A DNA stretch of 64,000 nucleotides, taken from NCBI GenBank assembly GCA_904066235.2, contig CAJFCV020000003.1:10850001-10914000 (forward strand). The letters run 5' to 3'. Under the pieces are notes generated by a model. It saw nothing but the letters and a program-made list of their open reading frames with translations. It was not told the DNA's origin and searched no databases. Source of the DNA: Bursaphelenchus xylophilus (Eukaryota; Nematoda; Chromadorea; Rhabditida; Aphelenchoididae). The first letter of the stretch is position 1. Each line of letters opens with the position of its first letter. The translations under genes were made by a program, and so were the position numbers. Positions 10,701 to 23,000 of the stretch are shown one piece after another.

Positions 10701-11891
10701 TGCCGCAAGGACAGCTGCGGCGTGTGCGCGCCGGTCCTCAAATTCATGCGTAAGTACATTTGCGACCCGGACTTGGGCTCGTTGGCCAAGGCCAAGTTGG
10801 GAGTGGCCAAAGCCGCGTTGGGATTGGCGTGCGTTTAGCGGGCGGAGGTAGGTGGAGAAGTGGTCGGAACAGGGGGAAGAGGAGTCTGGTGGCGGTGAAA
10901 AGGGTAGTATTTGATGTAGGAATGATTTGGAGGTATAAAAATATCATTGCCTTAGGGAAAATTCGATTTTTGGTAGGGAAAATTTCATTTTTGTCGATTT
11001 TTGGGCAATTTTGAGAGTTTTTTGAAAAAATAATGGTAAAAATGCCTTGAACTTTTGAGTTTTATGGGTCTAAGAGGAAGCTAAAAGTGTAGTAGGTCTT
11101 TGTAGATGGATTTGGAGGTGTAAAAATTTCATTGCCTTAGGGAAATTTCAATTTTTTCGATTTTCGGGACTTTTGGCGAGTTTTTCGAGAAAATAATGGT
11201 AAAAGTGGCTTGAAATTTTGAGTTCTATGTATCTAAGAGGAAGCTGACAGTTTATTAGTTCTATGTAGCTGAATTTGGAAGTATAAAAATTTCATTGCCT
11301 TAGGGAAAATTCAATTTTTTCGATTTTTGGGCGATTTTTCGAGTTTATCGAAAAAATAATGGTAGAAATGGCTTAAAATTTTGAGTTTTATGTATCTAAG
11401 AGGGACTTGACAGTGTAATAGTTCTATACAGGTCGATTTGGAAGTATAAAAATTTCATTGCCTTAGGGAAAATTCCATTTTTCGATTTTTGGGCAGGGTT
11501 TTTTTAGTAAATATAAAAAAATTTTTTTGCCAGTGGACTTACCGTTTCATTTTCAGCTGCTCTCGACGGTGAGGAGTTCGACAACGATGGAAGACTGGTA
11601 AATCTCCTCTACACCGCCTCCAATCGTCTGGAGAAGCTGAACAACCAAGAGGTCCTAAGACAATGTCAACAGAGTTTGGAGGACGCACAACCCCAATTGG
11701 ACTGCCCCTCGACCAGCTCCGGCTTCATTACTCCGTCAGCATCAAATGCGGACCTCCAAAGCGCCCTGAAACGCCATCTGGAGGGCTCCATGTCATCCGA
11801 TGACTCGAACCAAAGCTCCAGCAATTCGTCCCAAGAATCGTCGAGAAGAGGCTCGTTGAAGAAGAAGGTCAAGCATTGGGATGGACCTTGA
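7769..11891 (+). CDS. Protein with two TAZ zinc fingers (CBP/p300-type adaptor domains), 5' end unresolved
   Basis: Exons: 7769?-8691, 8955-9138, 9562-9926, 10548-10749 and 11557-11891 (TGA stop). All four junctions have GT/AG ends and keep frame. The first TAZ domain (8635-8691 joined to 8955-9130) has the three HCCC zinc sites: HANKC..CTLPIC, HYNQC..CTFEHC and HFESC..CSFC. The second (about 9860-9926 joined to 10548-10745) has HVQKC..CAVPHC, HVAMC..CDFPEC and HWLTC..CGVC. A Tyr/Ser/Thr-rich linker of about 100 residues lies between them, and a Ser-rich, charged tail follows. In CBP/p300 these domains bind transactivation domains; the KIX, bromodomain and acetyltransferase regions of CBP are absent here, so an adaptor role is an inference. 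The frame is open from before 7726 but has no ATG until 8557. The protein is therefore 406 aa from ATG 8557, or longer with an upstream exon (an acceptor CTTTCAG ends at 7768). Confidence 0.8.
10010..10535. repeat. Four tandem copies of a 120-128 bp unit in TAZ-gene intron 3
   Basis: The phrase GAA(A/G)TTGATGTC recurs at 10040, 10168, 10292 and 10412. Each copy is followed by GAAGAC(C/A)T..GACGGTTTACATTGATTTT and a long T run. The array fills most of the intron before the exon at 10548. Confidence 0.85.
10920..11500. repeat. Four tandem copies of a 163-184 bp unit in TAZ-gene intron 4
   Basis: The phrase TATAAAAATTTCATTGCCTTAGGG (shown in slightly variant forms) recurs near 10933, 11118, 11281 and 11444. 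Between copies are AATAATGGTA and ATCTAAGAGG landmarks. This is a different unit from the one in the preceding intron. Confidence 0.8.
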
Positions 11892-12099
11892 TTTCGAATG
11901 ACATTTTTTGCCCGCAAGAACAGGTCAAAAATCCAATGGATTTGGTCGTTTTTCTTGTTTTAATCTCCCCTCGGTCTGCTCTTTTTAATTGTATATTATT
12001 TTCCTGATCCTCGTATTGTTTCACAATGAAAATTTATTTTACATTCATGGTTAGTGGTTTCGAAATTTGAAACGGGGAATTTGGAGGGAATTTTGGGAT

Positions 12100-12655
12100 T
12101 TGCACAGTGCGAAAAGTTCTTGATGAGATGCACTGTGCAGTCAAAATTTTTTTTGTTGCACTGTGCAGGCAACAAAATTTTTCTTGCACTGTGCAGTCAA
12201 AAAATTTTTTGTTGCACTGTGCAATGAAAAAAATTTTTTGTTGCACTGTGCGGTAGCAAAAATTTTTTCATGCACTGTGCAGTCAATATAATTTTTGTTG
12301 CACTGTGCAGTGAAAAAAATTTTTTTCGCACTGTGCAGTCAAAAAAAATTTTCTTTGCACTGTGCAGTCAAAAAAAAATTTTTTTTGCACTGTGCGGTCA
12401 AAAAATTTTTCTTTGCACTGTGCAGTCATAAAAACTTTTTCTGCACTGTGCAGTCAAAATAATTTTTGTTGCACTGTGCAGTGAAAAAATTTTTTTTCGC
12501 ACTGTGCATCAAAAAAAATTTTTGCACTGTGCAGTCAAAAACGTTTTTTTGTTTGCACTGTGCAGTCAAAAAAAAATTTTTTTTGCACTGTGCAATCAAA
12601 AAATTTTTTCTTGCACTGTGCGAAATTTAAAACTTACCTTGTCGCATTGTGCAAA
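12100..12655. repeat. GCACTGTGC satellite, about 19 copies, period 28-29 bp
   Basis: The odd-length palindrome GCACTGTGC, usually extended to TGCACTGTGCAGTCAAAA, repeats every 28-29 bp from about 12101 to 12650, separated by A/T runs. It begins about 210 bp after the stop codon of the TAZ gene, so it may fall in or just past the 3' UTR. The same 9-mer is scattered across the window in R3 elements and alone. Confidence 0.9.
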
Positions 12656-14239
12656 ATTGTATGCTACCAAAATTTCAACGTCTTTACGGCCCCATCCTTT
12701 CATTTTTTTTAGTTTCCATGTCGTCTCCAACGGGTACCTCAAAATATTTTATTTATCCTCCGATATCTGAAATCCCACCACAATATTTTGGATGTTGATC
12801 TCGAACTTTTAAAACTGGAATCATTTTTTTGATTCGGTGCTTGAATTTTGGACCATTTTGTGTCTTTTGCGTTCCGCCAACTCGATATTTTCTGATGAAA
12901 TAAACTTAATTAACACTTTTTTTGATTTTTTTTTGAATTTTTTTTTTTTTTTTTTTAATTTGGTCCCTCGTCTCCCAGACACCTCAAACCTCATTTTTTG
13001 CAAATTTTTGGCGCCATTTTCCTCCAAAAGCCCAACAAAAAAAGAGCCTCGATCGCGCCAAAGATCGCGCCGGATCCGAGGAAAGTCATAGCCAGAGACA
13101 AAGAAGGGGGGAGAGCGTCGCTTTTCGGTTGGCGGGAAATTACGCGTCCACACAAAAAGAGGAATGCACTTGTAGTCTGACTTGTGAGGTGATGTAATTT
13201 TTTGTCGATGGGAACTTTATGTTTTTTGGAGTTATATCAACGCTAAGGTTTGATTAGATAAGTCTCGGATGTTTGCGGGTAAAACTGATGATTCAGCGGG
13301 TTCAATGAGATTTTTTTCTTTTTTTTGCGTATTTTAGAAAAGCATTATAATTGTGGGAAAGGAAAAAATTTTTTATTATTTTTGATGACTTTAGTCATCA
13401 AAAAAAATATTTTTATATTTACGTTACACAGTGAAGTCTCTGTACAACAAATGGCTAGAAAAGGAACCGAAAAAAGTTTTTCGCAATAGGTAAAATACGT
13501 TCGATGAAGGTTTTTGCCCCATAATAGACCCTTGAAACCCTGAAATGTAGGCATACTTTTGAAACGTTCAAAAATATTAAAATAGTTGCCAAACCGACCA
13601 AAATTTTTTTTTTCATGGCTGATTCCATGCGATAATAGGTTTTTTGACATGCTCTTTCTAATGGCATTAGCTGTTTTTTGATAGGTCTTACTGAACCTAA
13701 GATACTTCAATTTTTCATGGAGTAGGTATACTTCGTAAGGGGTGTATAAAACATATATTTACGGGGTCATCAAACGTTTCTAAAGCTTCTAAATTTAAGA
13801 TTTTGCCTAATTCGACTTTTTCAAATACAAAACTGAGTGGAAACTCTGTAAAACAAACTTTTATAGAGCAAAACCTCTCTATAACAAACAATTTGTTTTT
13901 GGTTGCAAGTAAAATTTTTGAGCAAAAGAAGTATCAAAAACCCCCATTTCTTAAAAATTTCTCAATTTTCCGAGAAATTTCGCGGCTAAATCAACCCAAA
14001 ACTACAACAAAACGGTTGTTATTGTCAATCAGCTACAGTCTCCGAGTTCGCAGTAACTTTCAACCGAATTTCCAACGGGAACTTCCTCGTTCCGCCACTG
14101 TTTTCCATCGTTTTCGCCTCGCTTTTTTCGGAGACTTTCTCCTCTCGAATTTGGGGGGGCCGACTGCACAGTGCAGTTCGAGAGCATTCCGATGATGTGG
14201 TCCGGAGCGCAGACGGAATCCCATTTTAATGGGGGAAAA

Positions 14240-15240
14240 AAGGCAGACTGGCGCGCTGCGAAGAGGCTGGGTGGAATGGAGAGAGCGCGAGAGATGCAGA
14301 GCGAAGACAATTTACACTCTCGACAATTTTTTTTTTACGACTCTCGGTCTGGGTTCTTATTGGCTTAGGTCGGGAAATTCTGCCGCTCTCTTCTTTTCGC
14401 ATTCTATTTAGGTTTTCTCTACCCCGCCTCCGCATTTACAGCGATCTCTCTGGCCTCCTCTTCGAAGAGAGTCAGAGAAATTTCTCTGCGCTCTCTCTTT
14501 CTCATGCAGTCTTTCGCTTAGTTTTTCGTAATGCTCTAACTGTCTAGACGTCTCTTCAAAATGCGAATCATTTTCGCATTTTGAATTGTTCATTTTGATC
14601 AAATTTTTCTCTTCCGGTCTCATAAAAAGCCTATTCTCTCGTTTTTTTTCAATCTGCCCTTCCGCTGAATGTCTCTCACCCTCTCTCCGTCCCACAATCT
14701 CTCCGCTTCGCTTCAATTAGTGTCGGGCGCGCCTCGGAGCCCAAAAACCGGGCGAGAGAGCGCGCTGCAACGCGCAAACCGGCAGACATCGCAGCCGCTA
14801 AAAGTGTTTTCGCCGCCGAAAAAGCCCAGAATCGTGGAGACATCGCACACGGGACAGCTGCCCCACCGAACCGTAGACCACCAAACGCAGGCGGAGAGCG
14901 CACTTCGGGCGGAGAAAACGAGAGAGAGAGAAGGGGGCTCGTGCGGTGGGGGCCGTCGCGATTCCCCCGCCGCTGTTTTATTTTCCTCCAATGCAAGGAG
15001 ATTTTTCCTCCCCCCACCCGTTATTTTTGCGTTTCGCCTGCGCCTCGAAACGAGCTTTCCACACCGAAAAAAATTCCTGGCCCCCAGGCCCGCCGAAAAG
15101 CGGCCCACAATTTTTGCGTATTTTCGGCATTTTTTCCGAGCTCCACGCCCCGAATTCGCCCGTTTCTCGGCCCAAATTCTGCTTGAAACTACAGCAAAAT
15201 GCTTGAGTTTGGGGTTTTCTGTCGTATTTTAGTCGATTTT
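14240..15240. promoter_or_regulatory. GC-rich, GA/CT-repeat block, possible promoter region
   Basis: CT-rich DNA (14440-14720) and GAGAGAGCGCG / CGAGAGAGAGA runs (14750-14940) sit in a GC- and CpG-rich island in otherwise AT-rich DNA. Similar blocks lie upstream of USP7 (40600-41240) and inside the large cfp-1 intron (45270-45440). No TATA box or initiator can be fixed, so the promoter reading is inference. The nearest plus-strand gene downstream is ARID4. Confidence 0.3.
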
Positions 15241-16870
15241 GCAGTGAATTTTGAAGATTTCCCTGGTTTTTGGCATGAATAATGTTGTTCATGCGGTTCG
15301 CCGTTGATTTATCGATTTTCACGGTCATGCGGTTTGGGTTTCCCACGTGTTTCGCCGTCGAAACCTTTATTTCCGAGCTGTGCATGCGACTAGCGAGGCG
15401 TTCGAATGGGTTTTTGCATCAAATTTTGGCCTGCCTTGTTTACTGGAAATTGATTTAGGCGCGCCGGCAAAAATATCGAAATAAGTATTGGTTTTTGATC
15501 GTTTTCTTTGCGGTTTCCTGTTTTTATAGGTTAATTATGATTGGCGGAGTGATTTTCAGCCGATTTCCATTGGTTATTTGGAGATCTCCGCCGAATTTTA
15601 CAAAAAATTGTTGTTTGTTATCTAAAATTATATTGTCCATGAATTTTCAGAGAGATTTTTATTTTTTATTGCTGTAAAGGATGGTTAATTGATTTTAGAA
15701 GCTTTATTCATGTTATTTTCTCCATTTTGAGGTGGAATTCCAGCTGAAATCACGTGTTATATTGTTCATGAGGTTTGTTTGATGTCTTGAGAGGAAAATT
15801 GTTTTTTCAAATTGAAACTGGCTGTGATAACAATAGACTTTGATATTTTTACGATTTTCAGAGCACGAGGAACGCTTTTGACCTTTTTGTAGCCCCATTG
15901 AGGGTTGGTTTTATCTTCATTTAGCTGTTTTGGCTAGTGTAACATCAGTAAAGGCAATTTGCTAAAATTTGCTGAATTTTCATGCTAAAATACCTTTGAT
16001 TTGAGTTTATCTACTATTTTTGTCTATTATTTTGGATTAACATTATAAACACCTCCAATTAGGGTTATTTTCCTTCTTATACCACCCAACTTCTTCTATA
16101 AACCCAATCTTTTCTATAAAGGAAATTATGGATGGGAACCCACGTCGAAGCATAGGGAAAATCTCGGATAGACTTCGGAGAGAATCCGGTTGGGGTTTTC
16201 CTGAATTTGCGCGGATGCCGAGGGAATGATAAGTTGAAGTTGAATTGAGAGATTTTCTCGAGTTTTAGTCTTCGAATTTTATTGGGATTTGGATGGAGAA
16301 ATTTGTCTGGAATCGTTGTTGATCGTAGATGGCATTGAAAGGTTTATTTTGGGCTGATTCTGATATTAGAATTGAGAGTTTCCGATCTTTCTGATATTCA
16401 AGTTGATTAATGTGTAATATCGAAGTTTTCTGACCGTTTCCAGACGGGATTTTGATGGCGCATTCTTTGATAGGCCATATTCCACTATTTTCTAGTTATA
16501 TTCATCTTATTAGAATGATCTCTCATCGATTTTTATCTTTTTTTGCCTAGTACAATATGAATTTACTCTTAATTTCCGGTTCCTTCTAGATAACCCACAA
16601 AAAGCTTTCAAAAATGCAAAAACAGCTGAGCAGTAACCTTTGGCCCTCTGTTGTGGCAGGTGTAGTCTTTCCGGAAAGTGTTATTTTGCTGTTTTGACAC
16701 TCGCCAGTAAGAGTAAACTTTCTTCCCGGAGTGACGTGCGTTTTATTACGAAAGGAATAAAAGGCAGAATGAATGAATTATGGAAATAGGCAGGTATTAG
16801 GAGTTAGTCTCGAATACAATTTGTCTTTTGAACCTTGAGAGGACGTCAAATGCAAATTGAGGTTTTTTTA

Positions 16871-17155
16871 GTGATTTTGAACTTATTGTTGGGTAAATCA
16901 TTGGCTATACGAACAAATTGATGCCCAAAATGTTCGAAAATATCCTGGGAAGTCCTCTTCGAAGCCTTGAAAGGCTTCCTAGAGGACTTTTGAGGATATT
17001 TCTGAACAATTTGAGTGATTTTGAAGTTATTGTTGGGGAGCTCATTGGCTAGACGGACAATTTGATGCCCAGAATGTTCAAAAATATCCTGGGAAGTCCT
17101 CTTCGAAGCCTTGGAGGGCTTCTTTGAGGACTTTTGAGGATATTTTTGAATCATT
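16871..17155 (-). repeat. Tandem duplication of a 144-bp unit inside a 131-codon open frame
   Basis: Two copies (from about 16871 and 17015) differ at a limited number of positions. The period is a multiple of three, and the minus-strand frame 16846-17241 stays open through both. It gives two 48-residue repeats sharing QKYPQKS and KASKRTSQDIFEH. I recognise no family and see no obvious exon partners. Confidence 0.6.
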
Positions 17156-19944
17156 TTGGGATTTCGATGAGATTTATGTTCGTTTTTTGACTTTGAAAGG
17201 GAGATTTGGCATTTTTGGGGGTTTACAACGTCACCGGTCATAGAATTAGACTTTTATAGCCATTTTTTGATATTAATTTACACTTTTAACGGCGAAAATC
17301 CTTGAAAAAAATTTTTTTTTGCTGAGACGTCCCTACTAAACTCGGTGATGACATTTTGAGGTCCCATTGATGCCTTTGGATACCTTTTTCCGGCCTCAAA
17401 AACCCATTGTGCCCTTTCTCCGGACCGTGAACTTTCACCCCGCTGGTAAACGGTATTTTTTCCAAAAATATTAATTATCTTTCTTCCGCCCCTCTGTCTC
17501 AAGGTTCTTACAATGCCCCAAGGCACGCACAAAAACTTTGCGGAGCTTTGGAATTGTGAAAAAACCCCGCAAACCGACGGAATGGGCGCCTTGAATGGGG
17601 GAGAGAATTATGGGGCTGATAATGAGAAAGACGGACCGAAAAAAATCTCTCTCTTTATTTGCGGTTTTAATGTAAGCAGGCGGGATGTAAATCGAACAGC
17701 CAGTTCACATTCAGACGTTATTCTGATAATTTGTGTACAGTAGTCTAAAAGGGAGTGATCGGGAATGGGGAACATGCGGTTTCGTAATGATTCATGCTTA
17801 ATTGGGTGTGAGAAGTGGTAGGACGTACTTTTTAGGGCAGCAAATTCTGTATGGCTCGTATTTTAGTCAAAATTTCTGATTTTGGTCTAGTACAATATAA
17901 AAAATATTGGTTTGGTGTAAAGTTGAAGTTGATTTTGCACTTGTGAGTTGCTATATTTTAGTTCGGGTTCATTTTTACGTCTAAAATTGCACTTTGTTCG
18001 TCGAATTGGTTGCAATTTAATTTTTGGTGACCTATTATATTACACTTGATGATGAGAAGAATTTTACCAAAACTGTGACCGCAAAAGCGACTGATTTCTT
18101 GGTTAAGTAGTCAAATGTTTATTTTTAATCTAAAAATTTATGTTTTCCTTGAATAATTTGGTTTTTGAAGGATTTTTTATATTGTACTAGACATTTATGG
18201 ATATTTTTGATTTTCAAGTTTATTTTAAGTATGCCATTTGATGAGATCGAAGCTAAAATTTTTCAAATGGTGTCAGAAACCATTTTTTAATTAGAAAATT
18301 TTGTTTTTATGGGTTTACAATATTGTACTAGACATTTAGTCACAGTTTTAGCCAAAAAACTGTTTTAATGCCCTTTTCTATCCTCAAAAGTTGTTGTTAT
18401 GTAATAAATAGACGATTAGTGATCTAATAAATAGGGTTAGCCCAAAAAATCCTTGCCGGTATCTCCAGGAAATCCCCCTATTTATCCCCAACTTGACACC
18501 AAATGGAGATGGCGTTTGTTTTTTACAGCCCGAACATTCGTCGTCGCGGTGCGAAAACGGACTTTTTTCACAGCGGATTTTGCGCGACGAAAAGTCGGTT
18601 CTCCTTCCTTCTCTTTTCCCATCTGAAGAAGGGGATCCGTGCGGCTTGTTAACCTCCATATCCCACTAATTGTTGTAATAAGTTGTCAGAACGGGGGCGA
18701 TTATTCTTCGTGGTCATTCTCCTGTAGTTTCCGGGGGATTTGGAATGGTTTGTAATCCGGGTGACGCAGAAAATCATAAATGTCCGCCGGATTTGGCCGT
18801 CTACTTGGGGGGTTTGGGCATGGATAAGGTAAAGCTTGTTGTTTGGACGGGGAAAATGTTTGGGTTGGAAGGGATTTGGACGAAAAATAGATGAATAAGG
18901 TTGGAAAAAGAGCTTGAGAACGTAATAAGGTGGTTTGTTAGGGGAAATTCTGATTTTTCATCAGTTTTCGTCCAAAAATGTCATCATTTTGATGATAATT
19001 GAGATTTCGAAGCGTTTTACGCAATATTTAGAGGCGTTTTGGGTCTCAAATCTCTGCAAATTAGTTGAAAATTACTTTGATATTGTCCGTAGTTAATGTG
19101 GCTCCAGTTTTTGAAGGTTATATCGACCTTTATTGAGGAAAACACCTTATTTTAGGTACAAATAACGATTTTAATGTAATTTCGCGCAAATTTACGGATG
19201 CTTTTGGACGTTTTAGACACTTAATGACAGTAAAAATCTTTTGAGAGCTCAAAAATACCTTATTTTGCATGTGTCAACCAGTTTTTCCATTAAAATTACC
19301 TTATTTTAGGTAACATTCCCAAAAATTTTTTGTTCTTTTGATTTTTTCTGAAAATTCCCACTATTTTTTTAAACTCAGTTTGTGTCATTCGTAATTTACC
19401 ATCATCCGAAGATCGTATTAGGCCGTTTTCCCCAAGATCCGACTTTATTTTGGATTTCCCGACGCCTCGAGACACGAAATGCTGTAATCTCCCCCCAAAA
19501 TTCGGTCGTTTTCCACAGTAAATCCGCCCTTATCAAGAGCCACGACTTATTACAACCAAAACGATTTGTAAACAGCTTATTATGGGCCGGGAGATTACGC
19601 TTTTCACCAATTTTTTGGGCAAATGGGAATTCGATACAAAAAATGGGGTGGAATTGGAGATTTGGCGGCTGGGAATAGTGTAAATAAGGGGTAAAATACG
19701 ATTGAGGATTTGGTGGTGCATTTACGGCACGAAAAATGTGAAATTTAAAAATTTTTTTATGAGATTTGTCATGGATAATATAATTTTTTGTTGGAAAATG
19801 GCTAATTTGATGTGGATTAGATTGCGTATGATGGTAAATGTAATTAAAATACTTTTGTTCCGCGAGAAATCGACTGGTCGAGCGATTTTTATCGAGTTTT
19901 CCCAAAATTTCCTAAAATTTTTGATAATTCCGATTTTTTTGCAG

Positions 19945-20021
19945 GGAAATGCAAGTTAATCGACACTAATCAACTCCCTAAACCCACTCGAGAGTGCCCC
20001 CTTCACATTTCACAGAACGTT
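19945..20021 (+). other. 5' leader of ARID4 with likely trans-splice acceptor
   Basis: GATTTTTTTGCAG ends at 19944. The leader that follows reaches the ATG at 20022 after 77 bases with no intron. No conventional upstream exon is evident, so an SL acceptor is the simplest reading, though an untranslated first exon is possible. Confidence 0.45.
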
Positions 20022-23000
20022 ATGGGAAAGACCCCGCAAACGACGCCTTCAACCAGCAGCGCGCAGGCCAGTCCCAGCCCCATGGATCGGCCGGTGAAAA
20101 TCGCCGACAAAAAGGGCAGAAATGTAAGGAATTTTGGTTTTGAAATATTGTAGACATGTCGATTATGGTGAGATAAATGTTTTTCGGGGGATGCGATTTG
20201 GTAATCACCGGTTTTTTTGGCAGTTTTGGGGATCGGACCTTATTTTAGGTATAAATTTTAAATTTTTATCGAAGTTTAAGCGGAAATTTTGGGTAAATTG
20301 AATAAATATAGGATTTTTGTAGCTTTTGATTAACATGACAATACGATTTGTTTATTTTTACATTATTTTTTACAGCATAAAAAAATTTTTTTCAAAAATT
20401 TTAGTAATTTTTGATAAGTTTTTAAGTATGTTGGGTGTTTAGAAAAATCTCTCTAAAAACAAGCTGTGTGAAATTTGCCGGTATTTTACCTTTAATTTTT
20501 CAGCTGGGTCCCTCCGATTTCCCGCATCTCCTGGACCTGGGAACGGATGTCAGCGCCAAATTCAAAGGCGCTTTCTGCGAAGCCCGCGTCATGGAGGTGG
20601 AAACGGAATCCGTCGAGATCAGGGTAAGCCCATTTGTCGATAAAAAAAACAACTTTTTTGGGTCTTATTTCACAATTTTTTGGATTTTAGATAACCCTCA
20701 AAGAACAGCCCTTTGTGGAGTACATGGTGACCCCAAAATTGATCCGAGGCAAGGTCGCCGTCAACGAAACGGTCCAGCTTTACTTCGAAGGCCGACTGGT
20801 AGAGGCAATCATCCAGCATGTCAAGGATTTGAGCCGATATAAGGTGGTCTTCAACGATGGCGACGAGAAATCGCTGAGGCGAAGTCAGATGGTCCTAAAA
20901 GGCGCGAAACACTTTGATAGCCAGATCAATCTGGACAACTTGCCTCTGGACAATCCGGATAGGAACTCATCAGCGTATGTTGTTGTTTGGGGTTTGGTTT
21001 TGAGGGGATTTTGAGATTTTTGGGAGATTTATATTATTTTGGGCAGTTTTGGAGGGGTTTTGGCGATTTTTTTTTGTTTTTTGGTGATTTGAAGGGAACG
21101 AGGAACTTTTTTGTTTATTTTAGATTTTTTTAGGTTTGAAATTTCTAAAATACGAGTTTTTTATTTTAAAAATTGAATTTTGGACCTTATTTTGGACATT
21201 TTTGATAAAAATTATTTTTCCAAAAAAAAAAAAAATAATTTTCCAAAAAAATTTTTTAACCCGTATTTTAGATTTTTTTTGGTTTTGGAATTTTTTAAAT
21301 ACGAGGTTTTTTGACTTTAAAAATAAAATTTTGGACCTTATTTTAGACAGTTTTGAAAAATTTCATTTAATAAAAATAATTTTTTTTTTGTAAAATACGT
21401 TTCTCCATAGTTATGATTTCAATTGTTCCACTTCCAGTGACAACCTCGACCTCTTCCTCGGCACCTCCCGCTCCATTACCCGCCAGCTGAAGGCGATTTA
21501 TCAAGGCGTGGATCCGGACATGGCGGACAGCCCGAAAAGCTCGAACCGCCACAACAACCAGTCGGATCAGTCGAGCCTTCAAGGATCCGACACCGACGCC
21601 GACACCAACACCAGCAGCAACGTCAGCCGCCCGAAGAAGAAGAAGATTAAACGCCAGAAGTCGGTCCAAAACTCGAGGAATTCGGTCCCCCGAAAGCGGC
21701 GAAAAAACGACTCCTCGGAGGAAAGCGAAACCTCCGAGGCCGAAAGTGTGACAAAAACACCAAAGAAAAAGCCCAAGAGCAGTGTGAAATTGAGCAAATA
21801 GTAAGTGATTTTGATATTTTTTTGGAAAATTTTAGATTTGAAGCGTTTTTGGGAAAAATTTTGATTTTTTGGCAGTTTCAAAGGGAATTTGAAGTTTTGA
21901 AATGTAAAATACGGCGTGTTTAAGCGTCATTATATAAGTTTTGTAGTCTTTTTGAGATTTTTTTGTAAAAAATTTTTTTTTTGAAATTTTCAAAATCAAA
22001 AAAATTTCAGCGAATCCGAAGACTCCTCGACCCCAGCACGAGAGATCAAAAAAGAAAAGAAAAAATCGCACAAACACTCCGAACTCGGCGAAGGCGTTTT
22101 GGTTGTGGGGAAAGTGAAAATGGAACGGCGAACGGCGGCTTTCTTCGGAATCATCACCTCTCCCAGCGCCTACATCGAAGCCGAACAGGAGTCGAGGGCG
22201 CTGGAAACGAACGAATTCCCAATTCGAATACTTCCGGATGGGAAATTGTGAGTTTAATTTTTGAAATTTATTAAAAAATTTTTTTTTTGAAAATTTGGCC
22301 TTTGCGGGGAGTGATGATTGGGGAAACTGAAAAGTATTCTTTTTCTTCGATGTAAGTGTCGAAATGAGGATAATCGACGGCGCTGATTTCGAAAATGATA
22401 TTCATTTCTTTTTTTTGATCGTTACTTTTTTCCTTAAGTAGTACTGTAAAGCAGTAATTTTTTGAATTTTTTTTCCACAACTACTTGATTTAGGGGTTTT
22501 CGATGGTGCTGATTTCTAAAATCTTATTTATTTTTTTCGGATTTGAAATCATCACCATCGAAAACCCCTAAATCAATTAGTTGTGAAAAAAATTCAAAAA
22601 ATTACTGCTTTACAGTACTACTTAAGGAAAAAAGTAACGATCAAAAGAAATGAATGTCATTTTCGAAATCAGCGCCATCGATTATCCTAATTTCGACACT
22701 TACATCGAAGAAAAATTATACTTTTCAGTTTCCCCACTTTTTCCCCGATCATCTTTTCCCCCCAATTGACGACGCTCCGCATACGGATTGATGTTTATTT
22801 TCATTCCAGAGGCGTCTTCCGTCAATCCCAACTCGAACCCTTCAACGCGGACCGCATCCCGGTCGACCAGCTCGGGACGAAACTCAAGAGATCCTTCGAG
22901 CTGGCCGTAAAGTACTCAAAAATGGGCCAGCTGCCGGAGGACTGGAGCGAGGAATGGATATTCGGACCGTCAAGCAAGTCGCGAAAAGTGGTACGAAAAA

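Larger units (their letters stand above)
12660..19940. other. Intergenic stretch before ARID4; no gene supported
   Basis: It contains fragments of a CTCTGTACAACAAA / CTCTCTATAACAAA repeat (13425-13900), the GC- and GA-rich block 14240-15240, the tandem duplication 16871-17155, and long AT-rich DNA from 17.7 to 19.9 kb. Motifs ATTGTACTAGACATT and ACCTTATTTTAGGTA recur in it. I recognise no conserved protein. Long reading frames at 14.7-15.2 kb overlap on both strands and look like a by-product of base composition. Confidence 0.5.

Noticed and set aside
12100..12655. Regular repeats resembling a CRISPR array
   Set aside because: The spacers are A/T runs, not unique sequence. The repeat is a 9-11 bp palindrome and the genome is animal.
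14669..15232. 187-codon plus-strand open frame with overlapping minus-strand frames of 113-135 codons
   Set aside because: All frames are open because of composition. The translation is low-complexity Arg/Pro/Ser, with no family and no clear exon borders.
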